A stretch of DNA of 29,834 nt from Azolla pinnata. Lineage: Eukaryota; Streptophyta; Polypodiopsida; Salviniales; Salviniaceae. The notes beneath the pieces are model-generated. The model saw nothing but the letters and a program-made list of their open reading frames with translations, searched no databases and had not been told where the DNA came from. Positions 1-10,300 of the stretch are shown here, in pieces. The stretch lies in assembly GCA_037176905.1 (NCBI GenBank), contig JBBBWG010004380.1, positions 1-29,834 of the forward strand. The letters run 5' to 3'. Numbering within the stretch: position 1 is the stretch's first letter; every line of letters begins with the position of its first letter. The position numbers were made by a program, and so were the translations under genes.

Positions 1-230
1 ATCCACCATCGCCGATCGATCGCGTCAACAGGTTCACGAAACGCCTCTCGATCCACCATCGCCGATCGATCGCGTCAACAGGTTCACGAAACGCCTCTCG
101 ATCCACCATCGCCGATCGATCGCGTCAACAGGTTCACGAAACGCCTCTCGATCCACCATCGCCGATCGATCGCGTCAACAGGTTCACGAAACGCCTCTCG
201 ATCCACCATCGCCGATCGATCGCGTCATAG
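1..230. repeat. 50-bp tandem array, 4 full perfect copies plus a partial fifth
   Basis: The unit begins ATCCACCATCGCCGATCGAT and ends ACGCCTCTCG. Copies start at 1, 51, 101 and 151 with no differences seen; a fifth runs from 201 and diverges at about 227. The array probably continues left of the window. A related stretch (GATCGCGTCACAGGTTCACGAAACGGCTCTCG) recurs at 294-325, so the unit seems to derive from local sequence. Confidence 0.97.
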
Positions 231-235
231 GATTG

Positions 236-380
236 ATCCGCTGCTGCTGCTGCTGCAGGCGGGCGGGAGGGAGGGAGCTCCTGCCTGATTTGTGATCGCG
301 TCACAGGTTCACGAAACGGCTCTCGATCTGCTGCTGCTGCTTCTGCTGCAGGCGGGAGGGAGCTCCTGCCTGATTTTGGA
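236..380. repeat. Duplicated CTG-rich segment
   Basis: A block of CTGCTGCTG, then CAGGCGGG, GAGGGAGCTCCTGCCTGATTT at about 240-290 is repeated at about 329-376. The two copies are separated by the 294-325 relative of the 50-bp unit. This is local segmental duplication in low-complexity DNA. Confidence 0.8.
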
Positions 381-490
381 TCTGCAGGAACGTCGCGGTC
401 TCGTCGTTGTCGTCTTCTTCCTCGATCTTCCCGATGCTGATGCTGCAGCAGCTGCTGCTGCTGCCGTTGCTACGGCCTGCAGATCCGCTG

Positions 491-491
491 C

Positions 492-525
<34 letters not shown>

Positions 526-735
526 CCGCCTTCGCTGGTTGTGGCAGATGGCACGCTGCAGGGAGGAGAGGAGGTACCGATCGCCATCGCCATCGCCATC
601 GCCGTCTGAGAAGGTTCATGAACCTTCTGCGCCGCGATCCCTCCTCCCCTACGTCTGCAACGCTAGCCGGCAAGAAGCTACCAGTTCCGCCATCGCCATC
701 GCCATCGCCGTCTCCGTCTCCGTCTCCTGGCCTGC
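491..735. repeat. (ATG)n and (ATCGCC/CGTCTC)n microsatellites
   Basis: A run of ATG triplets fills about 491-524. Hexamer runs of CCATCG occupy about 578-606 and 689-708, the latter passing into CGTCTC repeats to about 728. They produce open frames on both strands that are low-complexity artefacts, except that the second run lies inside the candidate exon starting at 618. Confidence 0.9.
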
Positions 736-3130
736 TCCATCACCATCTTCGCATCCGGCTTGATCCTGCACTGGAATTCGACCAGGTTTCCTCCATCAGC
801 AACCCCATCGCCACGCCTTCTTGCCTCAGTAGCAGGTCATGCAGCAGGAACACCACCATCACCGCCATCGCCACGGCCACCTGCTGCCGTCGTAGCAGCC
901 GCGACAGTCGAAGCCGTCCCTCTTCTTCTTCTCCTTCATCAGGAAGCTATGTCGCAAACTATTTCTCGCATGGATCTGTGGCAGCTAGGCGAGCAAATCG
1001 TCATCATACGGAAACCCTAACCATCTCTGGTACTACTACGCCTCATCATCATCCAGATCCTCCTCCTCCTCCTCCTCCTCCGCCCCGACCACGTTCTGCT
1101 TCTTCTTCTTCTCTCTCGTCTCCTTGCAGCTCTAGTCGATTCAGCGGACGCCATAGCCATGGAGGAACTGCCAGATTCTTGACGCCACGGGCCAAAACGC
1201 CTTCCTGTTCGCCTTCTTCCACGCCAAGACCGGCCATTAAACCGACGATCTGCAGGAAGAATCTCTCCCCCAGCTCTCCAGCGAGGCACTATTGTACCAG
1301 TGATTACAGGATCAGCAGGCGTTCTGGATCGGAATATAGTCTGCAAGTTCACGACAGCCGTGGCTCGCCATCGCTGAATCGCTCCGCGTTGAGCGTACGT
1401 ACCACGTTCCGATCTGCAGATCGCCGTACTGAGCTCCTACATAGCCGATCGTCTACTACTAGAGCGAACTGCGATGGAAGCACTGGAGCGATCTGCGATG
1501 AAAGTACTGCTGGAGCGATCTGCGATGGAAATGACACCGTAATTACCAGTTTTGGCGCTGATGACAGCGTGCGATGCTTTGACGGGAATTCTGAGCTTGA
1601 TCTGAATCAGAAAAGCTCGGACTCAGCGCCTAGCACTGGAATTCGTAGCAACAGGAAGGGAGCTCGCCATGGCTGCAGAAGCGTTTGCCCTAATCTGAGG
1701 CTCACAGGCTGCCATTGTTACACGGGAGGACCTCCTTCATCTCTTCCGATCTCCGCTGCAGGGAAAGATCCGGGGATCACCACCACTCAGGCGAGTGCTG
1801 CAGCGAATTACCATCATCACATCCAACCTTACGCTAGGTCAAGGGAAGCCGATCCCCAAGGTTTCTTGTTCACCTGCTACCTCGATTACAACAGGTACTT
1901 CTTACTCCCATCTCCATTGTCATCTTCCCCATCATCCCCATCCTCCAGCAGGCTCTACCTAATTTCTTCATGGATGAAACCATGGATATCAAGCATGAGA
2001 TGAAGCATAGCTCAAAAACTTACCTTTCCTAATTTCTCAGAGCGCCTGCTTAACTTCCTCCTTCCCTTCTTGCTTTGCGGAAATTTCCATTTTCCATCTC
2101 CATCATCCGCATCCGCCAACAGGCTCTTTCTTTCTCCAAGAACGAAACAATGGATTTTAAGCATGAGATGAAGCATAACTCAACCTTTTGCGTTTTTGCA
2201 CCTGATTAACTTCTCAAATTTCCATTTTCCATCTCCATCATGGACCCGGTTTTCTCTTTCTCCATGGATCGAATGATGGAGGGTAAACATGGTATCAATC
2301 TTAGCTCACTCAGACTATCATAAGTTTTTCTTTCTGTGGCACGTTGCCTTCCTTAATTCTCTAGTTTCGCCATGAATCCGTTTTATAAACTTTCCAGTCC
2401 ATGGATGAAACGATGGAGATCAAACGTATCAAATGTACCTCCATCGTCTTCATTCTCCAACAGATTTCTTTCTTTCTCAATGCATCAAATCATGCAGACA
2501 AAAACTAGGTCAAACTTCCTCAGATCAAACTTCGTCCTTGCTTGCTAACTAACCAATATAGCCAAACCGCCGAGGTTTCTCTCAAACTCTCTCCCTTTCT
2601 CGTCCCGAGGCTTCTCTGTAACAACAGATCACCGACCCCTGACTATCAGATAAGAGAATCTATACTTGAATCTAGTGATGGTCATCGGTGACCCTGCTTG
2701 CCTGTACTTCATGAACCTGTAACTGTCTCATTCTTCTTTTACCATGGATTTGTTACGAAGAAGATGAAGATTCCTGAAGTGCACATCGCGAATCCAAACT
2801 AGACTTTCTTATCTGTACTGGAATCTCTTGTGTATGATCATAATAATGTAACAATACATATATACATTTGCGTGCAGGTGCGTAAAGCCTCCACCTGTAC
2901 TGTGGTCTGATTCCTGCAGCGTGAGGCCAGAGAGCTTACAGTACTCCAACTCTACTCCATGCATTACAAACAGCTCTGCAGCTGCCACCTGTCATTCTGA
3001 TTCTCCTCGATCTTCTTCCTCCCACTCCTCCGCTATCTCCAGCTTCATCACAGCTGGGAGTGGTAGTAAGCGGCCGCTGCACACTTCAAGGCCTCCCAGT
3101 CCCGCTAGTGGTCCCTTCATCCGGTGCAAG
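618..3130 (+). CDS. Candidate upstream exons of the small heat-shock gene (Ser/Pro/His-rich, unrecognised)
   Basis: Two open stretches can be joined in phase to the small heat-shock exons that follow. Exon A starts at the ATG at 618 and is open to a donor at 1891 (CAACAG|GTACTT), giving 424 codons plus two bases. Exon B is 2878-3130, after the acceptor TTTGCGTGCAG and before the donor TGCAAG|GTATTT; it is open for 84 codons, has no in-frame ATG, and so needs an upstream exon. Its end (GPFIRCK) joined to EAQRPTMAG at 3588 resembles the YVRDAKAMAA stretch just before the alpha-crystallin domain of class II small heat-shock proteins, which supports exon B. Exon A is rich in Ser, Pro, Arg and His, carries a proline run (about 1055-1090), shows no domain I know, and could be transcribed non-coding sequence. 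With both exons the protein would be 630 residues. Confidence is moderate for exon B and low for exon A. Confidence 0.35.
1012..1020 (+). promoter_or_regulatory. Telo-box AAACCCTAA
   Basis: An exact AAACCCTAA lies about 2.6 kb before the small heat-shock core and inside candidate exon A. Telo-boxes are known in the 5' regions of plant genes and are bound by TRB-type proteins. Its presence within a supposed coding exon is a small argument that this stretch is really 5' untranslated or promoter DNA. Confidence 0.4.
1905..2520. repeat. Degenerate tandem repeat, about four copies
   Basis: A pattern of CCATCTCCATCATC, CAACAGGCTCT, TTTCTCCATGGATGAAAC and ATGGA..ATCAAGCATGAGATGAAGCATA recurs at about 1908-2012, 2095-2182, 2228-2312 and 2398-2515, more decayed with each copy. 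Within the gene model the array fills the first intron. Confidence 0.7.
2521..2877. other. No gene seen; rest of the putative first intron
   Basis: No conserved reading frame was found. The stretch ends in an AT-rich tract and a good acceptor (ACATTTGCGTGCAG) at 2877, consistent with intron sequence before exon B. Confidence 0.5.
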
Positions 3131-3587
3131 GTATTTGATCAAGAAGCTTCATGCCATTTTGCATTCGTCCATGTGGTGGTGAAAATAGTGATGATGCTGG
3201 TGATAGTGATGATAGCGAAGGTGCTCATCCCCATCACCATCGTTCATCCATCATAGATCAATCAATCATTCATTCAAGCAAGGTTAATACCATATTACAT
3301 TTGTTGTTATCACCGATCAGGTGATCACGACAATGGCAATGATGGTGGTGGCGGTGATGACGGTGATGATTATGACAGTGTTGCTGATTGTGATCATCTC
3401 TATCACCATCATTCATCCATATTCATGGTCAATACAACTCACCACATTTGTTTATATCGCCGATCAGGCAATGCTTATGATGGTGTTTCTGATGATACTG
3501 ACTTTATGTATCATACATAGATCATCAACCATTATTGGCACGTTCTGAACGCGTGCTTTATATTCGTCTTTGTTATGTACGCTGCAG
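3131..3587. repeat. Intron with duplicated GATGATG...CATCACCATC minisatellite
   Basis: Two diverged copies of a ~145-bp unit (a GATGGTGATGA tract, then CTATCACCATC.TTCATCCATA, a CCACATTTGTTnTTATC stretch and GCCGATCAGG) run from about 3185 to 3480, with a partial third copy to about 3500. The intron ends at the acceptor GTACGCTGCAG at 3587. Confidence 0.6.
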
Positions 3588-4610
3588 GAGGCACAGCGAC
3601 CGACCATGGCTGGCGTTCCAGTTGATGTGAAAGAGCTTACCACCTGCTACCTCTTCGTGGTAGAAATACCCGGGATCAAGAACACAGACATAAAGGTCAA
3701 ATTTTCTTTGACAACTATATAATTAACACCCATACGTGTCTATAGACTATATAGGAGGCTTCTATTGAGAACATTACATACATGCTTCCTTACTAATTGC
3801 TGAACAAAGAAGGTAAATTAGGGGAGCAACCCCAGTGACAGTATTCACTGGATAAAGGTGGTGGAGATCATCACCAGCATATTTACGACCACATCGAGCC
3901 AACTTCAAGCCAACACCCCTAACGCTGAACTCGGATGACTTAGAAAGGCCTTATCTATGCCTAGGACATAGAATGCATATTATAGAAACGTTCTGGTGCA
4001 AGGGGGAATAGGTGAATAAATGTACATATAAGCAGACAATATTGAGCTCAAAAGACAGCTTTGAACTTAAACCGGCCCAAACCCAAAAATTGGATGACCG
4101 ATCTCGGCCCATGACATAGCATAGAAAAGCAATACAGAGCCCGTGTGGTGCAGAGAACGTTAGTTATACATACATTGAACGACAAAAGACAGCTTTAAGC
4201 TTACACCCTAAACAAATTTGGATAACCTTTGTGCCTTGATCGACGAAGCCTAGGGCATCGAATACAGATAAAGGCAGCAGAGAAGGATTGTGTGTAGTAC
4301 TTACTGTATGAAATTGAACTGATGCAATTCATGTTTGTATGTGGACGTCCAGGTGCAAGTGGAGAACGACAGTATATTGAAGATAAGCGGGGAGCGGAGG
4401 CGTGAGGAGTGCGAGGAATGCGAGGTGAAGTACATACGGGCAGAGCGGCAGATTGGCAAGTTCGCGCGCAAGTTCAACCTGCCTAGCAACGCAGACCTGG
4501 AGCACATCTCGGCGGCCTGCCACGACGGCCTCCTCTCCGTGGTCGTGCCCAAGGCCCCTCCTCCTGAGCTACGCCGCCCTAAGAACTTCGACATCAAAGT
4601 CCTCACCTGA
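3588..4610 (+). CDS. Small heat-shock protein, alpha-crystallin domain (cytosolic, class II-like)
   Basis: Small heat-shock proteins are ATP-independent chaperones that hold unfolding proteins as oligomers. Two exons are clear. The first, 3588-3695, has an in-frame ATG at 3606 and encodes VDVKELTTCYLFVVEIPGIK. The second, 4353-4610, follows the acceptor GGACGTCCAG and encodes VQVENDSILKISGER, KYIRAERQIGKFARKF, NADLEHISAACHDGLLSVVV and the tail FDIKVLT before TGA. These match consensus regions II and I of the alpha-crystallin domain; the usual G-V-L is G-L-L and the C-terminal I-x-I/V anchor reads I-K-V. From Met 3606 the product would be 115 residues, lacking the usual N-terminal arm of about 35-45 residues, so the true start is probably upstream. 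The phase-0 intron of 657 bp inside the domain is unusual for class I and II genes, which are mostly intronless; class III genes have one near this point as I recall. No clear heat-shock element was identified. Confidence 0.9.
3696..4352. other. Intron of the small heat-shock gene
   Basis: The donor ATAAAG|GTCAAA at 3695/3696 and the acceptor CGTCCAG at 4352 bound a 657-bp intron in phase 0. No gene, RNA or strong repeat was seen in it. Confidence 0.8.
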
Positions 4611-4749
4611 TCCATGCTCACGCACACACATGTAATGTACTACTACCACTACTACCACTACTACCTCCTACTACTGTATATGTCTGTGTCTTCTCCAACC
4701 CCCCCAAACCATTTTTCTATCTTCTGTGTAAAAGCATATCATCGACCCC

Positions 4750-5300
4750 ATTCTTCCTCTGTGTGTACCTCAGAAGGGCCAACAGAGGAACGGGAATCAC
4801 ATTTTACCTGTTGCAGAGAAACGCTTTGATCTTCATACCGCGTGCCATGGGCCCCGTTTTCTTGGTGGGTCTTCTTTCCTCAACAAGTGGGCAAAATCCG
4901 TGGATTCTCTCTGATCAGCACTTCCTGCCTCAGCTGTATTCTTTCTCTGCGTGTACCTCGGAAAGGCAAACAGAGGAACGGGAATCACATTTTACCTGGT
5001 GCAGAGAAACGCTTTCTTCATAGCGCATACCATGGCCTGATTTTCTTGGTGGGTCTTCTTTCCTCAACAAGTGGGCAAAATCAGTAGATTCTGTCTGATC
5101 AGCACTTCCTGCCTCAGCTGTATTCTTTCTCTGCGTGTACCTCAGAAGGGCCAACAGAAGAACGGGAATCACATTTTACCTGGTGCAGAGAAACGCTTTC
5201 TTCATACCGCATACCATGGCCTGATTTTCAATGGTGGATCTTTCCTCAACAAGTGGGCGAATCAGTGGATAATGATCAGCACTTCCTGCGTCAGCTGTGT
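4750..5300. repeat. ~186-bp tandem repeat, three copies, 3' of the small heat-shock gene
   Basis: The mark ACAGAGGAACGGGAATCACA occurs at 4782, 4970 and, with one change, at 5154, spaced 188 and 184 bp. Each copy carries GCAGAGAAACGCTT, CCATGG, TTTCCTCAACAAGTGGGC and GATCAGCACTTCCTGC. The copies begin about 140 bp after the stop codon, so they may be in the 3' UTR or just beyond it. Several overlapping open frames come from the repeat and I do not regard them as genes. Confidence 0.93.
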
Positions 5301-5610
5301 ACAGCAAAACAGCCCATCAACGAATGGAATTCTTGTTTGCTCCCATCAACTGCATGTAATGTACGTATATGATCTAGAATCATGCTTAAACAGAGAAGAA
5401 AAAGAGCAGAAACACGGCTCCAACCCACAAGCAGCATCGGCCCATTCTACCGGAGAAGAAAAGAGAAAAGGAAAAACGAAGGAACATATATATATGTATG
5501 CACATGCAGTGGCTTGATCAGCAGCATTTCTTTTTGTTAGCTGTGTGCAGCAAAAAAAGCCCATCAAAGTATTGACGGAATGTAGTGAAAGAGAAAGAAA
5601 ATGGTGCATT

Positions 5611-5682
5611 CGCCGTTGCCGGGGATCGAACCCGGGTCACCCGCGTGACAGGCGGGAATACTCACCACTATACTACAACGAC
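5611..5682 (-). tRNA. tRNA-Asp (anticodon GTC)
   Basis: The reverse strand reads GTCGTTGTAGTATAGTGGTG at its 5' end and ends with CAACGGC plus discriminator G. The 7-bp acceptor stem pairs (G1-C72, U2-G71, C3-G70 and on). The anticodon GTC is at 5647-5649 (positions 34-36) in a CCCGC/GCGGG stem. A TAGTATAGTGG box A and a GGTTCGATCCC box B are present. It is 72 nt long, without intron or encoded CCA. A TTTT pol III terminator lies on the minus strand at 5598-5601, ten bases past the 3' end. Confidence 0.98.
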
Positions 5683-5776
5683 CTCGGATAATAATCACTT
5701 TTTTTAAAACTAAATAGTGGCGTTTTGAATTCCTAAACTTGTACTAAAGCTTTCATGTTTATGCAGCTGACTATCG

Positions 5777-5920
5777 CCATTGAAATCAATGCTTGTTTTG
5801 AATTATAATGGGGGAAGTTGCTCACCATTGAAATCAATGCTTGTTTTGAATTATAATGGGGTAAGTGGCTTGCCATTGAAATCAATGCTTGTTTTGAATT
5901 ATAATAGGGGAAATTGCGAT
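5777..5920. repeat. Three 48-bp tandem repeats
   Basis: The sequence CCATTGAAATCAATGCTTGT starts at 5777, 5825 and 5873, an exact 48-bp period; the copies differ in the GGGGAAGTTGCT part. On the minus strand the unit is a multiple of three and is open (YNSKQALISM repeated within 5733-6086), but nothing else supports a gene. The unit contains the palindrome CATTGAAATCAATG-like dyad ATTGAAATCAAT. Confidence 0.95.
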
Positions 5921-7357
5921 TTCCGAACGTCTTTTGAGACCTATTATTGATGAAGCTCACAAGCAGATCTACGCCATCATCTTTTGTCACCAGCCAATCG
6001 ATAACCACAGTACGACAGCAGCCAAATGCATAGAGATGATCACAGAATGCATCATCGAAAGAGATTGAGCAAAGAAGATCTTGCATATTCTACAGCTTCA
6101 CAGGTCCATCCATTCCTACCACTGAAAACAGTATCACTTCTCAAACAAAGCTACACCGAAGATTGAGGCTCAAAACAACAGAGGGTTCCCAAATACATGC
6201 ATAAACAGCGCTGTTAGATCGCTTTTTCTCCATACTAAAAACAAAAGACTCAGATAGACAAGAGCACAAGAAGAGCAATTATATAAAGAAGCATCGAAAT
6301 TTTTCGACATCATCAAATGCTGGAATAAATCCACAACCCAAGAAACTGCATTGGGTTTAAGAGATTGCATCAACATTATTGTCAGGTGTCACTTTGTTTC
6401 TTCACTATTCCTCCTGGACCCTAGCTTCATTTGAGGCCCACATTTGCTCCACACAAAACCTTCATACAAGCACCGAAGCTGGCATCCGGCATGCAAGATC
6501 GATACAAGGGCCGAAGTACCAGCATCAGCAGTGTCAATAATGCCAATATCAATACAGAGAGAGATACCTATATATGCATGGATAGCAAGCAAGGTCAATA
6601 TGGGCCAATTCCAATTTGAAGTCTGATGCCCAATACTAACGTCGGCATCAATCAGTATGCAACAGTAGTAGTAGTAGCAGTAGTAGTAGTAGTCAGAATA
6701 GTAAATGTTTTCCAAAAGCAATTTCTGGTTAGTCTTGTATTTGAAATCTCTGGTTACCATCTGTATTGCAATTTTTATACAGTTAACCCACTTCTATTCA
6801 CAACTCGAATCCGGCGCCCTACCCCATGCAAGTCGCCTCCGAGTTCTTCTTCTTCTTCTTCTTTCTCTCTTCCTTCCACGATCCAAAGAACAGCGGGAGC
6901 AAGTGTATCTTCCGATGTCTGTACAGTTGAAAGAACAAAAAAAAAAAAGGATGCTTTTGTGAATCAAGATTAAAAAACACCCACCTTGTCATCTGCCTCT
7001 CACCCTTCTTGTCTATATATAGATATATATATGTGTATATATATATATTCAACATGTTATATAAGTATATAGGGCAGGGGTTTTTAGGGCTAAGGGTTCA
7101 TGAAATGAAATGGGATGGGCTGAGCATTATATGAACACAGGGAAAAAAAAATGTAATTTTCTCTTTTCTTTTTCTTCTTTTCTTTTTCTTCTTTTCTTCT
7201 TCTTCTTCTTCTTCTTCTTCTTCTTCTTCTTGTTTTCGGCATTGCATGATGTTTTTCTTGGAATGAGAAGAGGATTTTTCTGTCGTCTTTTCCACGGTGC
7301 GCTACTGCTCTTCATCTTTCTTTCTCCTCTTTCCATTCGTTCGACGAATCGCTTTTG
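5921..7357. other. Intergenic stretch; no gene supported
   Basis: No recognisable protein or RNA was found. It holds (GTA)n at 6665-6693, a TATA-rich run at 7015-7050 and a long TTTTC/TTC tract at about 7155-7231. The part nearest 7357 should be the 3' UTR of the minus-strand gene that ends at 7358. Confidence 0.6.
7155..7231. repeat. (TTTTC)/(TTC)n pyrimidine microsatellite
   Basis: A run of TTTTCTTC passes into pure TTC triplets. It lies just past the 3' end of the nucleotidyltransferase gene and creates spurious poly-Phe, poly-Glu and poly-Lys frames. Confidence 0.95.
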
Positions 7358-10300
7358 CTATCGGCGAGCATTCGTTTCGACGACCAATCGACTCAAATTC
7401 GGCAGCCTCTTCATGACACCCAAATCCTGACAATCTGTGTGCTCGCATTGGAGGTGCACGGGGGTCATAATACCGCACCTTGTCAACACTTGCAACATTT
7501 CCTTGAAACACGTCTGTAACGACAAAGAAAAGAAAAGAGCATCACAACAAAGTGTCGAATCGAATCGCACAAGTCTTCTCTATGGACACTATTACTGATC
7601 TTTGTAATGGACCAACATTCAGATTGTGTTACTTGTATGGGCAATGAAGAGCTCTCAAAGAAAGAGGTTCATGACAGAGATACCACATCGTTACGAGCAT
7701 TATAGAACAGCACCTGTACCTGTACACTGGCTATCTACAATCTCTTTTTTCACCATTGAAGCCTTGATACAGAAAAGACTGTGCGATGGCAGAAAAAGAG
7801 AGGAGAACAAGATCATAGAAAGTTTTAACGTCCACAAAGAGGCCGATATCGACCCAATTTTAAGCATATCTGATAGAGAAGTACCTGTACATGTACCATG
7901 CCAAACGAACCGGCACCCACATTTACACCAGGGCGCAACGGATCATCGATCCACAATGCACAATGCCTATCTTCGCGCTTGAAAATACCCCCCGGGTTTC
8001 CATTCATCCCCTTCAAAAACCAGAGAAAGTTGAGATTCCAGAATTCGATGAAATTAACACCGCAAAATAACAACATCAGCGTATGACGACTTTTCTCGCC
8101 CTATCGAAATCAGATCCAGCAGATGTTACCTTCAGCACAATCCTCTCACAGGAAAGATCCATATCAAAGCCAAAAAGTTGAAGGAAGCCAAGCAATATAT
8201 TCCCGAGATAGGATCCACCTTCATCCCACAGAGATAAAGCTTTCTCAATCGACTCGGACGCTTGAGAGACATAATGCTTACCCAAGCTCTTGCTATTCAG
8301 ATTCCTGGCCGTGGTTGAATTTGAGGGTTCAACATCACCCTCATTTCTCGAGCACGCTGTATCAGAGTCATCTGAACATTCAGGTGATGAGAATAGACTT
8401 GATGGAACTGCAGGCGATCTGGGTGATGGTGGAAGATCACAGGTGCCGCCATTTGTAGAAGCTTCGATGTGAGTTGGAGCAAATCCCTATCACCAGAAAA
8501 CAGGCAATGAAGAAGCACATTTCCAGTACAACCTAAAATGGAGGAGTTATTCAAATAAAAATAGGAACTTTAGACTTCCAGCCATGAGATGGTGTAAAAA
8601 AGACAAAATTTCCAATAGACCCTTCCTATTTTGGCGTTGCATTATGCCCTTTATTGAATTCGTAAGCCTAGAACGAGCCGTTTTTTAGTTTCCTTTGTGT
8701 TTACTCAAACTTCAACCTCCAAAGAAGATGGGGATTTACCTCTAAATAAAATGCAACCAGTAAAGTCAAGGAGAATGATCCTAAACCGCCAGAGTAAACA
8801 TTGTTTAGACCTCTATGATGCAAAAAGGACTTCAGCAACAGAACCTGCAGAGTAAATTAAATGTCACACTTCTCCATACTTGAAAAGCAGATGAGGTTGC
8901 AAACGTTTGTAGCATAGAGAATGAATAAACAAATGATCATCATACCAAGGGGGCCAAAGCTGGAAATTCCCGAATCTTACAGAGAACATAATCACGTGCT
9001 GCACTACCGGTGTGATATGTGGTAATCTTATCAACTCTCGTGCATTGTTCAGTAGTATGCTCCATAGATTTTGATGGTGTTGAGCTACCATACCAGCTAT
9101 TTCTTTCCACACCTCTACCTCCTACGGTTATGTCCACCGCAATTGAAGAGGCCAAAGAAACTTCTACTGATGTCTGAGGTCTGCAGCGGCATTTGAGCAC
9201 TGGCATCGATGCATTTTCTAAAGTGATTATACTTTCGCACCACTCATGGGTCTTCAGCTCCGTGGCAAGCTCACGTATTAAAGCTGCTGATGTTAGTGCA
9301 GCTGGCATGCTGTCTGAGTACTGTTTCCAAGGTGCATCTATAACCACTATATCAACATCACTATGTTGCAGACACAATCCCGTTGCGATAGAACCAAACA
9401 CCTGCAAGCAACAGCACAAAATGAATATGAAGATACAAGAACACATTTCCGTTCAATTCCCTTCCTGAAAAAATAAGCATATTTTGATACAGTTCACCTC
9501 TATATCTGCATCGGGCCATATTGTTTTGACTCCCTTTCTCACACAATCTATTGCAGACTCTACCGAAGTCTGAATTTCTGCAGATGGCCTCGTCCATTTT
9601 GCAAACTTCAAAATCTCTGAGTGTAAGGAATTGACAAGTAATGGTGGAGGATAAGCATGCATAGGCGAAGGCATGAACACAAAACCATTCTGAAGAAGTT
9701 GCTGAAACCCTATCTGTATTTCGTTTGCCACTTCCAGCCCTTGACTATCACTATCAGCATTCACAGTTGTATGAAGTTGCTTAAACGTGAGAGCTTCACC
9801 ATTTAGGGGCATCAAAACTGGGGATGAGAAGTGACCATAGTTATTAATTTGATCATGCCTTTGCATGCAAAAAGGGAATTGAGCGTAGCCATTAGGGAAC
9901 TTCTGATATCTAAACTGACCAGATCTTTGATTTTTTCCTGGCATTTGTTGTCTATGGTGATGCTTTGTCAGCCTTCTTGCTCTATCTTGATTAAAGCCCT
10001 GCTTTTGAATATTTTGACAACTACCACGAAAGTACTTTTTCTGATCTCCCCACTTAGTTTCACCATAGGCCATACCACCATGGCGTTGTGGCAGCGGAAA
10101 TGCTTGTATCGGGATGAAAAAAGCATTTTCATTACGTGAATAAGGTAGCTGCATAGCACTTACTATATCAGTGTTTTCTTGATCGTTGTCATTGAACATT
10201 TGGCTGGCGCCGCTTGCACTACATGAGCTCCTAACAGCAGATCCATTTTCTTGGAGCCGCAAAAGCAATGAATTACCAGGGCCATCTGCAACTATCTGAG

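Noticed and set aside
1-230. CRISPR-like array
   Set aside because: The 50-bp units abut with no unique spacers, in a plant nuclear context; it is a minisatellite.
292-763. Short poly-Leu, poly-Met and poly-Ala frames
   Set aside because: They overlap each other in CTG, ATG and ATCGCC microsatellites on both strands.
4614-5517. Chain of overlapping frames with SLRVPRKG, GNHILPGAEKRF
   Set aside because: These are the 186-bp repeat read in its frames; the period is not kept in one frame and no start or splice context fits.
6389-7336. Several 60-120-codon frames, some poly-Tyr, poly-Glu or poly-Lys
   Set aside because: They arise in GTA and TTC microsatellites or are short antisense frames with no homology.
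7302-7511. Alternative frame for the last exon of the nucleotidyltransferase (FQGNVASVDKVRYYD)
   Set aside because: All GT donors at the end of the previous exon are in phase 0, which selects the frame TCFKEMLQVLTRCG ending NARR; that also fits the family pattern after NVGxxSFG.
8297-8554. 85-codon minus-strand frame with DLLQLTSKLLQMAAP
   Set aside because: It is a shadow frame of exon 8; the frame continuing into the PAP-associated domain (LLGFLQLFGF) is a different one.
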